Assembly (NCBI GenBank): GCA_040752275.1
Contig: JBFMFH010000103.1
Coordinates: forward strand, 1 to 7,981
Direction of reading: 5' to 3'
Source of the DNA: JBFMFH01 sp040752275
GTDB taxonomy: Bacteria; Acidobacteriota; Vicinamibacteria; Vicinamibacterales; JAKQTR01
DNA: 7,981 nucleotides
Every line of letters begins with the position of its first letter. Within the stretch, counting starts at the first letter, position 1. The notes under the pieces are model-generated. The model saw only the letters and a program-made list of their open reading frames with translations. It made no database searches and was not told the DNA's origin. The position numbers were made by a program, and so were the translations under genes. Shown piece after piece: positions 1 to 6,940 of the stretch.

Positions 1-130
1 CAGGGTCGTAGGCGCTGCCACGCAGGTGCACCCCCGCGAGATCCACACCGGCTTTGAAGACATCCGAGTTGCGCGCGAGCGCCTGCGCGGTGAGCAGGCC
101 GCCGTACGACAGGCCCCAGATGCCCACCCG
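1..130 (-). pseudogene. S9 family (prolyl oligopeptidase-type) peptidase, 5'-truncated remnant, runs off left edge
   Basis: Read on the minus strand from 130 to 2 this gives 43 residues that match the catalytic-serine region of S9 peptidases. They open with RVGIWGLSYGG, the G-x-S-x-G-G nucleophile elbow (Ser codon at 107-109). A helix (LLTAQALARNSDVF) and the strand AGVDLAGVH follow, typical of the DPP/prolyl-oligopeptidase alpha/beta-hydrolase domain. Family members have several hundred residues before this point (beta-propeller plus the first part of the hydrolase), and none of that is here. In-frame sequence upstream (SVLERAPRSG) does not look like the family and meets a stop at 176-178. 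The only start-type codon in the open stretch is the GTG of the motif itself. I therefore call it a gene remnant whose homology ends near 130. The rest lies outside the window. Active enzymes of this family cleave peptides, often in the periplasm. Confidence 0.72.
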
Positions 131-365
131 CCCGCTCCTGGGCGCTCTCTCAAGAACACTGTCCGTGGGGTGTGTTCAAGTTCCACTCGCTCGCCGAGGC
201 CCGGACGGCGCGGCCGACCGCCGGTGCGAACAGGCGCGCGACGAACTGGTGAGGACCGGACCGGCACGGTCGTGGAGCCTGCCCGGAGCGCAACGGTTTT
301 CTCGACATCCCTGCCGGCCGACGCGGGATGACGATAGTCACTCCCGGAGTCACCAGCCGCCCGTA

Positions 366-411
366 CGCTTCGTTACAGTCCAGCAACAATCCTGCAACGT
401 TCACCGCCAAC
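366..411. promoter_or_regulatory. Candidate OmpR/CpxR-type operator: 11-bp-phased half-sites
   Basis: Three half-sites sit exactly 11 bp apart on the plus strand: GTTAC (372-376), GCAAC (383-387) and GCAAC (394-398). On the minus strand these read GTTGC, GTTGC, GTAAC. The 11-bp units ending in the two GCAAC copies (377-387 and 388-398) match at 9 of 11 positions. A looser GCCAAC follows at 406-411. OmpR-family regulators bind as tandem dimers to direct repeats about one helical turn apart, and the CpxR box is two GTAAA copies spaced in this way. The operon encodes a CpxR-like regulator, so autoregulation is a reasonable inference. The repeats are short, so chance similarity remains possible. 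Confidence 0.4.
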
Positions 412-522
412 ACTTGTGACGTGACGTCGATCAACCGCCGCCAAAGCCGTTGAGTCGTGCGGATTCGTGGGACTGCGACGGGCGGGTGCCTCCGAAGTGC
501 CGGGGCCTCCGGCCCGGGCAAC

Positions 523-532
523 AGGAGAGGAG
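523..532 (+). promoter_or_regulatory. Ribosome binding site that fixes a TTG start
   Basis: AGGAGAGGAG is a strong purine-rich Shine-Dalgarno sequence ending four bases before TTG 537. It decides the start of the adaptor gene: the frame is open further upstream to a TTG at 450, but those extra 29 residues have no visible ribosome site and would put a non-membrane stretch ahead of the hydrophobic anchor. Confidence 0.75.
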
Positions 533-536
533 TGAT

Positions 537-1634
537 TTGAAGAAGACGACGTTCGTGGTGATCGGGCTGGTGGTGATGGGTGCCATTGCATTCCTCTGGA
601 ATCGAGCCACGTGGACCCGACCACCGGGCGGCTTGGACGGAGCCGATGTGGTGCGCGTGACGCGGCGAGACATCGCGACCATCGTCAAAGCGACCGGGAT
701 CATCAAGCCACGCGTTGGCGCCGACGTGAACGTGGGGTCCCGCGTCTCCGGCGAAGTTAGGCGTCTCTACGTCCGCATCGGCGATCGGGTCGAGAAAGGG
801 CAGTTGCTCGCCGAGCTGGACGACCGCGACCTGGTCGCCCGGTGCGACGAAGCCGCCGCCGCGCTGCAACTGGCCGATGTGAACCTGACCTACGCCCGAG
901 CCGACCTCCAGCGGAGACGCGAACTCAGCGAAGCCGGCCTCCTGCCGCCAAGCGACCTCGACGTCGCCAGACGTGCGGTCGAGGTGGCAACACAGCAGCT
1001 CACAGGCGCCCGAGCTGCCCTCACCTATGCGACGACGCAGGTCGGCTATACGCGGATTGTCGCCCCTATCTCGGGCGTCGTGGCGTCGGTCTCGACCGAG
1101 GAAGGTGAGACCGTGGCGGCCAGTCTTGCCGCCCCGACGTTCGTGACGCTTCTCGATCTCTCACGCCTGGAGGTCTGGGCGTACGTCGATGAGACCGACA
1201 TCGGGCGGATTCAGAATGGCCAGAGGGCCCGATTCACTGTCGATACCTACGGCGACGAGGAACTCGACGGGAGCGTCACGGCTGTGTACCCGAAAGCGGA
1301 GATTCGCGACAACGTCGTCAACTACGTGACCGTTGTACGCTTCGAGCCACGGCGCGGCCGTACGCTTCGTCCGGAAATGACGGCCACGGTTCGCATCGCG
1401 ATCGAGACGCGCGAGCAGGTGCTGGCAGTGCCCATCCGGGCGGTTCGCAAGGAGGGCGAACGAACCTTCGTTCTGCGTCGACGCGGCGGCGCGGTCACAC
1501 GGCAGTCGGTGACCACGGGCAGCCGGGATGAAAGCCACTGGGAGGTTGTCGATGGTCTGCAAGAAGGTGACGAGGTCTTGATCGGCGGCGTGGAAAGCGG
1601 GGTGCTCGATGCTCGAACTCCAGGCAATCAGTAG
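537..1634 (+). CDS. MacA/HlyD-family periplasmic adaptor (membrane fusion protein)
   Basis: This 365-residue protein should bridge the inner-membrane ABC transporter to an outer-membrane channel. Residues 1-21 (MKKTTFVVIGLVVMGAIAFLW) form a short charged start and one hydrophobic anchor with no lipobox, so it probably stays anchored by its N-terminus. Residues about 55-98 and 170-190 form the split biotinyl/lipoyl-like domain (VGSRVSGEVRRLYVRIGDRVEKGQLLAELDD, shown in parts; then TRIVAPISGVVASV). Residues about 99-168 make the alpha-helical hairpin. Beta-barrel and membrane-proximal domains follow (LEVWAYVDETDIGRI, then LAVPIRAV and LQEGDEVLIGG). Length and domain order fit MacA. It starts at TTG, behind a strong ribosome site. 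It overlaps the ATPase gene by 26 bases, so the two are probably co-translated. At the hairpin tip, the position that is usually Ser in the R-x3-L-x6-S pattern appears to be Pro137. Confidence 0.9.
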   Translation: MKKTTFVVIGLVVMGAIAFLWNRATWTRPPGGLDGADVVRVTRRDIATIVKATGIIKPRVGADVNVGSRVSGEVRRLYVRIGDRVEKGQLLAELDDRDLVARCDEAAAALQLADVNLTYARADLQRRRELSEAGLLPPSDLDVARRAVEVATQQLTGARAALTYATTQVGYTRIVAPISGVVASVSTEEGETVAASLAAPTFVTLLDLSRLEVWAYVDETDIGRIQNGQRARFTVDTYGDEELDGSVTAVYPKAEIRDNVVNYVTVVRFEPRRGRTLRPEMTATVRIAIETREQVLAVPIRAVRKEGERTFVLRRRGGAVTRQSVTTGSRDESHWEVVDGLQEGDEVLIGGVESGVLDARTPGNQ

Positions 1635-2313
1635 GACGTACACCCGGCCGACCGGCGAGCCGGTCCACGCGCTGGCCGACGTCTCGTTGCGCATCGAAGG
1701 CGGCGAGTTCCTCGCCGTTGTGGGTGCCTCGGGATCGGGCAAGTCGACGCTCATGAACATCCTCGGCCTGCTGGACGCGCCGACGTCAGGCCGCTACCTC
1801 TTCGCTGGGAAGGACGTGTCCGGCCTGGGCATCGCGGCACAGGCCCGATTTCGCAACAAGAGCGTCGGCTTCATCTTCCAGGCGTTTCACCTGCTTCCGA
1901 GGACGAGCGCGCTGGAGAATGTCGAGCTGCCGCTCCTCTACTCCGAGCGCGTCTCGATCAAGGGCCTGGGCGAGCAGGCACTCGGGGCGGTCGGCCTCGG
2001 CGACCGCCTGCACCACACGCCATCGGAACTCTCGGGTGGCGAGCAGCAGCGCGTGGCGATCGCACGGGCGCTCGTCAACGAGCCTGACCTGCTGCTCGCA
2101 GACGAGCCGACGGGCAACCTCGACGCCCGATCCGCCGGTGAGGTGATGGCAATCTTCGGCGACCTCCACCGGTCTGGCCGGACGATCGTCCTCGTCACCC
2201 ACGACCCTGCGGTCGCCGCGCGCGCCCGCCGGGTCGTGCGACTCGACGGCGGCCGCGTGGTCGCTGACGACCCCGCCAGTGAGCCGAAGGGCGTGGTCGA
2301 GGTGGTACGATGA
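1609..2313 (+). CDS. ABC transporter ATP-binding protein, MacB/LolD type
   Basis: This 234-residue ATPase powers the two permeases encoded next to it. All catalytic motifs are intact: Walker A GASGSGKST (39-47), Q-loop glutamine 91 in FIFQAFHLLP, signature LSGGEQQR (141-148), Walker B LLLADE with catalytic Glu166, D-loop GNLD, and H-loop His198 in VTHD. The text around the Q-loop and the Walker B/D-loop block (ADEPTGNLD) is characteristic of the LolD/MacB/FtsE group. In classic MacB this domain is fused to the permease; here it is a separate protein of normal stand-alone length. The ATG lies inside the end of the adaptor gene and has only a weak purine stretch before it, so translational coupling is likely. 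Its stop overlaps the next start as ATGA. LolD (lipoprotein release) or FtsE would be alternatives from sequence alone, but the adjacent adaptor favours MacAB-type export. Confidence 0.93.
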   Translation: MLELQAISRTYTRPTGEPVHALADVSLRIEGGEFLAVVGASGSGKSTLMNILGLLDAPTSGRYLFAGKDVSGLGIAAQARFRNKSVGFIFQAFHLLPRTSALENVELPLLYSERVSIKGLGEQALGAVGLGDRLHHTPSELSGGEQQRVAIARALVNEPDLLLADEPTGNLDARSAGEVMAIFGDLHRSGRTIVLVTHDPAVAARARRVVRLDGGRVVADDPASEPKGVVEVVR

Positions 2314-3518
2314 ACACCGCACGTCTCGTCGGCCACAGCGTTCGCGCGCTCGCCCGCTACAGGCTCCGCAGCTTCTTCATGATGATCGGCAGCCTGGTCG
2401 GAGTGGCGGCGCTGACGTTCGTCATCTCTGTCGGGGAGGGCGTTGCGGGCAAGATGCTCACGACGATCCGCCAGATCTTCGGCGAGTCGGGGATCATGCT
2501 GGGCGCCGGCGGTCATCAGATGATGGGAGGTCCCCGCGCTGGTGGAGCGCGGCTGACCCTGGACGACGTGGAAGCCCTGGCCGAGGCATTGCCGGAGATC
2601 GAGGCCTGGGACCCGCAGCGAACCATGACGGCGTCGGCGCGACGAGGCAATGTGGCATCGACGGTTCGCGTGCTGGGCCACTCCGAACGGTCCGAGCAGA
2701 TTCGGGCGCGAAGCGTCTCGCGGGGCGGGTATTTCGACGCGTTGGCCGTCAAGCGCTTGGAGCGGGTGGCGCTGATCGGTGAGACCGTGGCCAGAGACCT
2801 CTTCGGAACCGAGGATCCGCTGGGCGGCGAGATCTTCATCGAATCGGTGTCCTTCAAGGTTGCCGGCGTTCTCGAGCGCTTCGGCACCGACCTCCACGGC
2901 ATGGACCGGGACAACGAGATCGTAGTGCCCATCTCGACCCTCATGCGGCGGGTCGCCAATGTCGATTCGATCGGTGGAGCCAAGCTGGTCGTGGGCGACG
3001 CCTCGAGCATAGAGGAGACGGCCCGGGCCATCACGCGGCTACTGCGCGAGCGACATGCCATCGCGGACGGCCAGCCGGACGACTTCAACCTGCTCACCCC
3101 GGTGGACGTGCAGCGCGTGGTAGGCACGGCGCAGCGGGTGCTCTTCCTCTACCTGCCGCTGGCTGCCTCGATTGTGCTGGTTGTCGGTGGTATCGTGGCT
3201 GCCACGCTGATGCTGGCCTCGGTCAATGCCAGAATCGGTGAGATCGGTCTTCGCCGTGCCGTCGGCGCGCAGCCGGCACAGATCCGGTTGCAGTTTCTCA
3301 TCGAGACGGCGGTGACCGTGCTCGGCGGCGGCGCGGGCGGCATCCTGCTCGGCCTGGGGGCTGGCCAGTTCGTCGCGACCCGCCTGGAGCTCGGCGAGGT
3401 GTTTTCCTGGAGCGCCGTGCTGCTGGGGCTGTTGATGTCCACGGTGACGGGACTGCTGGCGGGGGTCGTACCCGCGATCCGGGCCGCCAGGCTGCTGCCT
3501 GCCGATGCGCTTCGATGA
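2310..3518 (+). CDS. ABC transporter permease 1, MacB/FtsX family
   Basis: This 402-residue inner-membrane protein has the standard MacB layout: one N-terminal membrane helix (about 22-40, FFMMIGSLVGVAALTFVISV), a periplasmic MacB-PCD-type domain (about 41-275), and three C-terminal helices (about 279-303, 327-352 and 367-390). Between helices 2 and 3 is the conserved FtsX-family segment RIGEIGLRRAVGAQP (308-322), thought to couple to the ATPase. The periplasmic domain carries family landmarks such as FGTEDPLGGEIFI and the strand FKVAGVLE. It starts in an ATGA overlap with the ATPase stop, with GAGGTGG (2299-2305) as ribosome site. It is clearly related to, but different from, the next gene, so the two probably form a heterodimer. 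It lacks a fused ATPase domain. Confidence 0.9.
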   Translation: MNTARLVGHSVRALARYRLRSFFMMIGSLVGVAALTFVISVGEGVAGKMLTTIRQIFGESGIMLGAGGHQMMGGPRAGGARLTLDDVEALAEALPEIEAWDPQRTMTASARRGNVASTVRVLGHSERSEQIRARSVSRGGYFDALAVKRLERVALIGETVARDLFGTEDPLGGEIFIESVSFKVAGVLERFGTDLHGMDRDNEIVVPISTLMRRVANVDSIGGAKLVVGDASSIEETARAITRLLRERHAIADGQPDDFNLLTPVDVQRVVGTAQRVLFLYLPLAASIVLVVGGIVAATLMLASVNARIGEIGLRRAVGAQPAQIRLQFLIETAVTVLGGGAGGILLGLGAGQFVATRLELGEVFSWSAVLLGLLMSTVTGLLAGVVPAIRAARLLPADALR

Positions 3519-4735
3519 AACTGCGCAGGCGCCTGCGATCGTCGCTCCGGCCGCTCGTCACGCACAAGGACCGTACCGTTCTGGCGCTGTCCGGGGTCGG
3601 AGTCGGGGTCGCCGCCATCATCCTGTCCAGCGCCGTCGGCCGGGGAGCGCAGCAGGAGATGGCCCGCACCATCGAGAGCATGGGCACCAACCTGCTCATC
3701 GTCAAGCCCCTGCCCGTGAAGCGGCTCGTGGCACGGCAATCCGTCAACGGTCTCGCCCGGACGCTCCGTTTCGAGGACTACGAAGCGATCGCGGCACTCC
3801 CGCTCGTGGCCCAGGCCGCGCCAGGAGTCGAAGGCGTCGCGACAGTGAAAGCGGGCACCGTCGCCATGAAGACGACCGTGCGTGGCACTACGCCGGCCTT
3901 TCCGTCGGTCCTCAACTTCCGGGTTGTGGCGGGACGTTTCTTCGACCAGGAAGACAACCGCGAGGCGCGTCGCGTTGCGATCCTTGGCGCCCGCGTGCAT
4001 GACACGTTGTTCGAGAACGAGGACCCGGTTGGCCGGGAGGTTCGGATCGGCGGCGTGCCCTTCCAGGTCGTTGGCATCCTGCAGGCGAAGGGCACCACGG
4101 CTGATGGGGCCGACCAAGACAACCAGGTCCTGCTCCCGTTCCGGACGGCCGGACGCCGCGTGTTCAACTCGACGTGGCTCACGACGATCTACGTCAGCGT
4201 GAGGGAGCCCGCGCGGATGAACGACGCCGAGTCTGAGATCCAGGGAGTCCTGCGCGCACGCCATCGGCGCGGCCTTGATGGCGGATCCGGTGACTTCGCG
4301 ATCCAGAACACGGCGAAGACCAGGAGCATCCAGCAGGAAATGACCGAATCGCTGAGCCGCGTGGCCACGGTGCTCGCGGCGATTGCGCTCCTGGTGGGCG
4401 GCATCGGTATCCTGGCGCTGATGCTGCTCTCGGTCCGCGAGCGCACGAGCGAAATCGGACTGCGCATGGCCGTCGGTGCGCAGCCCCGGGACATCCTGAT
4501 CCAGTTCCTCGTCGAGGCCACAGCGCTCGCGCTGGCTGGCTGGACTGGTGGGATCCTGCTGGGGGCTGCGGCCGGAGCCGCGGCGGCGTTCGGGACTACG
4601 TGGATGCTGGGCATCCCCGTTGACGCGATCCTGGCCTCGCTTGGGATGGCTATCATCATCGGCCTCGGGTTCGGAGCCCTGCCGGCCCTCGGCGCTGCCC
4701 GGATCCCGCCCATTCGGGCCCTCCTGAGGACGTGA
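3515..4735 (+). CDS. ABC transporter permease 2, MacB/FtsX family
   Basis: This 406-residue protein is a second MacB-type permease with one N-terminal helix (about 22-40), a periplasmic MacB-PCD domain (about 41-275) and three C-terminal helices (about 283-306, 333-362 and 371-395). It is closer to textbook MacB than its neighbour: LLVGGIGILALMLLSVRER is followed by TSEIGLRMAVGAQP (311-324), and the periplasmic part has NFRVVAGRFF and ENEDPVGREVRIGG. It probably pairs with permease 1 and the upstream ATPase. Its ATG overlaps the previous stop as ATGA, and no clear ribosome site precedes it, so its translation probably depends on the upstream gene. The gene ends by sharing one base with the response-regulator start (TGATG). 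The cargo cannot be inferred. Confidence 0.92.
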   Translation: MKLRRRLRSSLRPLVTHKDRTVLALSGVGVGVAAIILSSAVGRGAQQEMARTIESMGTNLLIVKPLPVKRLVARQSVNGLARTLRFEDYEAIAALPLVAQAAPGVEGVATVKAGTVAMKTTVRGTTPAFPSVLNFRVVAGRFFDQEDNREARRVAILGARVHDTLFENEDPVGREVRIGGVPFQVVGILQAKGTTADGADQDNQVLLPFRTAGRRVFNSTWLTTIYVSVREPARMNDAESEIQGVLRARHRRGLDGGSGDFAIQNTAKTRSIQQEMTESLSRVATVLAAIALLVGGIGILALMLLSVRERTSEIGLRMAVGAQPRDILIQFLVEATALALAGWTGGILLGAAAGAAAAFGTTWMLGIPVDAILASLGMAIIIGLGFGALPALGAARIPPIRALLRT

Positions 4736-5448
4736 TGGACAACACCACCAACCGGTCTCCCGCCGGCATTCGCATCCTGATCATCGATGACGACGAACGG
4801 CTGAATGCCCTCCTGACCGAGTACCTCGGCCGCTTCGGCTTCGCCGTCCGCACCGCCACGCATCCCCAGGACGGGCTCCGCCTGCTCAGGGCCGAGCCCC
4901 CCGACCTACTGGTGCTCGATGTGATGCTCCCGCAGATCGATGGCCTGACCCTGTGCCGCAAGGTCCGCGAGAGCAGCCGCATCCCGATCATCATGCTCAC
5001 CGCTCGTGGCGATGTGGCCGACCGGATCCTGGGGCTGGAACTGGGGGCGGATGACTACCTGCCGAAGCCGTTCGAGCCGCGTGAACTGGTGGCGCGGATG
5101 CAGGCGGTGTTGCGCCGGGGCGCGAGCGATGGCGAGGAATCCATGCGGGTTGGCACGTTGGAGGTGAACTGGATGACCCGCTCCGTCGTGCTGAACGGCA
5201 GGGCGCTCTCGCTGACCGCCGCCGAGTTCGAACTCCTCGGCCTTCTGGTGAAGAACCGCGGACGTGTCCTCGGCCGGGACCGCATCATCGAAGCGATGCG
5301 GGGCATCGACTGGGAAGCGTACGACCGCTCCGTAGACGTGCTTGTCAGCCGGGTGCGCCAGAAGCTCGGTGATGACGCGAAACGGTCGACCTTCATCCGC
5401 ACCGTCCGCGGGGTCGGCTACAGCTTCACGGGAGACGGGCGTGACTGA
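4735..5448 (+). CDS. CpxR-like (OmpR-family) response regulator
   Basis: A 237-residue two-domain transcription regulator. The receiver domain (about 12-128) has the acidic pocket DDD at 18-20, phosphoacceptor Asp62 in LLVLDVMLP, switch Thr89 in IIMLTARG, and Lys111 in LPKPF. The C-terminal winged helix (about 140-234) has the usual LTAAEFELL and the RSVDVLVSRVRQKL recognition-helix region, ending in RTVRGVGY. The stretch from IIMLTARG through LELGADDYLPKPF to ELVAR is very close to E. coli CpxR as I recall it. I chose ATG 4735, in a TGATG overlap with the permease and behind GAGGA (4726-4730), over an in-frame GTG three bases earlier. It should be phosphorylated by the kinase encoded next and bind DNA as a dimer, possibly at the phased repeats upstream of this operon. 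Confidence 0.94.
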   Translation: MDNTTNRSPAGIRILIIDDDERLNALLTEYLGRFGFAVRTATHPQDGLRLLRAEPPDLLVLDVMLPQIDGLTLCRKVRESSRIPIIMLTARGDVADRILGLELGADDYLPKPFEPRELVARMQAVLRRGASDGEESMRVGTLEVNWMTRSVVLNGRALSLTAAEFELLGLLVKNRGRVLGRDRIIEAMRGIDWEAYDRSVDVLVSRVRQKLGDDAKRSTFIRTVRGVGYSFTGDGRD

Positions 5449-6790
5449 GCGGCGGTCGTTACCACCCGCCCGCGTCCATCCCCTTGGTCTGCCAAGGCAG
5501 GCTCGCGCGCCTACGGCGGGCATCCACGGGTCGGTGTTTGCCAAGCTCGTCGCGGTCATGGTGACGATGGCCACCAGTCTCCTGCTTCTGGTGGCAGGCT
5601 TCTTCTGGCTCATCGTGAGTCCCGCCGTCAGCGGCTCGATCGACCGCGTCCTCGAAGACCAGGCCCGTGCAATCGCGGCCGCCTCCCCGGATGCCGACGC
5701 CGCCAGACATCTGGGGGGGCGCGTTGGGCTCCAGGTCAGATACGAGGGCCTGGGCCGCAGTTGGGCGACGACCAGCGATCTGCCGTCGATCGACGAAGTC
5801 CGGCAGCGCCGGGTGCCAGGGTGGCCTCGTGTCCTGCATGGACGTCATTACTACATCGTTGCGGGAACGGACGGGGGTACCTACCTGTTCGCCTGGAACC
5901 TCCCGCGGGACGTGTTGAACGCCCACGCCACGCTGCTGGCCGGGCTTCTGCTGGTCATGGTTGCAGTCGTGTTCGCCGCCCACAAGGTGTTGAAGGGCCT
6001 GTTGCGGCCATTGCGGGACCTCGGTGCTGCTGTGGCCCGACTGGGCGAGGGCGACCTCGATGTGGCGCTGCCCAACCTGACCCGCGATGAGTTCGGCAGG
6101 CTCACCGAGGCGTTCAATCGAATGGTCGGTCGGGTTCGGGACATGATCAACGCCCGGGACCAGCTCCTGCTCGACGTCAGTCACGAGCTTCGTTCACCGT
6201 TGACGCGCATGAAGGTCGCGCTTGAACTGGTCGACAGCGGAAAGCGACGCGGGATGGTCGCGGACGTTGCTGAGATGGAACGCATGATCGCCGGGCTGCT
6301 CGAGCTGGAGAGGCTTCGCGGAGACCGTGCCGTGAGCCTCGTCCGTCAGGATCTGGTCCCCCTCCTGCGTGAGGTGAGCGAGAGCCTCCAGCAGAGCCCT
6401 CCCGGAATCCGGCTGCACTGCCCGTTTACCGAGATTCCTGCGGACGTGGATGCTGAGGCGATCCGTACGGTCCTGCGGAATCTCCTCGAGAACGCGATCA
6501 AGTACTCGCTGCCCGACAGTGGTGCCATCGAGCTCTCAGCCGTTCAGAACGGGGAGCACGTGGTGATTCGCGTCACCGACGACGGTCCGGGGATTCCCGA
6601 ACACGAGATGCCGAACCTCTTCGAACCGTTCTTCCGTGTGGATCGGTCGCGGTCCAAGAAGACGGGCGGCTACGGTCTGGGTCTCAGCATCTCGAAGCGG
6701 ATCGTCGAGGCTCACGGTGGGACCATCGCCCTCGAAAACAACCCCAGCCGTGGAGCATCATTCGTCGTGACGCTGCCGAGCCGAGTCTGA
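5441..6790 (+). CDS. CpxA-like sensor histidine kinase
   Basis: A 449-residue membrane kinase. A basic 34-residue cytoplasmic start is followed by membrane helix 1 (about 36-60), a periplasmic sensor of about 100 residues, helix 2 (about 164-184), a HAMP domain (about 184-236), a dimerisation/phosphoacceptor domain with His248 in DVSHELRSPLTRMK, and an ATP-binding domain with N-box Asn351 (NLLENAIKYS), G1 box DDGPGIP (380-386), an F-box around FEPFFRVD and G2 box GYGLGLSI. All catalytic residues are present. The H-box resembles CpxA/RstB kinases. The sensor region has no domain I can name. It starts at GTG 5441, behind GGGAG (5430-5434), and overlaps the regulator gene by eight bases. It is the last gene of the operon, ending about 150 bases before a convergent remnant. 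It likely senses envelope state or the exporter's substrate. Confidence 0.93.
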   Translation: MTERRSLPPARVHPLGLPRQARAPTAGIHGSVFAKLVAVMVTMATSLLLLVAGFFWLIVSPAVSGSIDRVLEDQARAIAAASPDADAARHLGGRVGLQVRYEGLGRSWATTSDLPSIDEVRQRRVPGWPRVLHGRHYYIVAGTDGGTYLFAWNLPRDVLNAHATLLAGLLLVMVAVVFAAHKVLKGLLRPLRDLGAAVARLGEGDLDVALPNLTRDEFGRLTEAFNRMVGRVRDMINARDQLLLDVSHELRSPLTRMKVALELVDSGKRRGMVADVAEMERMIAGLLELERLRGDRAVSLVRQDLVPLLREVSESLQQSPPGIRLHCPFTEIPADVDAEAIRTVLRNLLENAIKYSLPDSGAIELSAVQNGEHVVIRVTDDGPGIPEHEMPNLFEPFFRVDRSRSKKTGGYGLGLSISKRIVEAHGGTIALENNPSRGASFVVTLPSRV

Positions 6791-6823
6791 CGATACACTT
6801 CCCGATTGACCATGAATCCCAGC

Positions 6824-6868
6824 GGGCCTTGCGGTGGCCCAGTGCGGCCAGCCGCGGCCGTCGGCGCA
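6824..6868. terminator. GC-rich hairpins in the convergent gap, possible terminator
   Basis: GGGCC (6824-6828) and GGCCC (6836-6840) form a five-pair stem with a seven-base loop. A second structure follows, in which TGCGGCC (from 6843) can pair with GGCGCA (ending 6868) with one bulge, enclosing smaller GC stems. There is no T-run, so this is not a classic intrinsic terminator. Its place between the kinase stop and the end of the opposing gene remnant fits a transcription-end region. Confidence 0.28.
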
Positions 6869-6940
6869 CTGCTCGGCCCACGCCACCCGACCGACGCTTG
6901 CAGGATCTCAGGGAGAAGACCTTGCCGACCGCGCATGAGA

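Larger units (their letters stand above)
131..536. other. Non-coding leader region upstream of the exporter operon
   Basis: No reading frame here gives a recognisable protein. The open frames that cross it are arginine- and proline-rich, as expected of frame noise in GC-rich DNA. It holds a perfect inverted repeat GACCG-GCA-CGGTC (259-271), the palindrome ACTCCCGGAGT (340-350) lying within a GTCAC direct repeat (337-341 and 349-353), the phased repeats at 372-398, and the ribosome binding site of the first operon gene. The operon promoter should lie here because there is no other upstream space. I could not pick a convincing -35/-10 pair; the best -35-like strings (TTCACC at 400-405, TTGTGA at 414-419) lack a good -10 partner. 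Confidence 0.6.

Noticed and set aside
150..869. Long minus-strand open frame overlapping the adaptor gene and the leader
   Set aside because: It is antisense to a clear adaptor gene, and its composition (Arg, Pro, His, Gly) is typical of a GC-rich shadow frame. I recognise no domain.
3149..4264. 371-codon minus-strand open frame across both permeases
   Set aside because: It lies antisense to two well-supported permease genes, has low-complexity Arg/Pro/Ser content, and matches no family.
1609..5448. BceAB-type peptide-antibiotic detoxification module
   Set aside because: An ABC transporter beside a two-component pair suggests it, but the permeases are short four-helix MacB types rather than the long ten-helix BceB type, and a MacA-like adaptor is present. 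The kinase also has a sizeable extracytoplasmic sensor, unlike BceS kinases.
4906..6184. Minus-strand open frames opposite the regulator and kinase
   Set aside because: They mirror the codon structure of the sense genes and contain no recognisable motifs.
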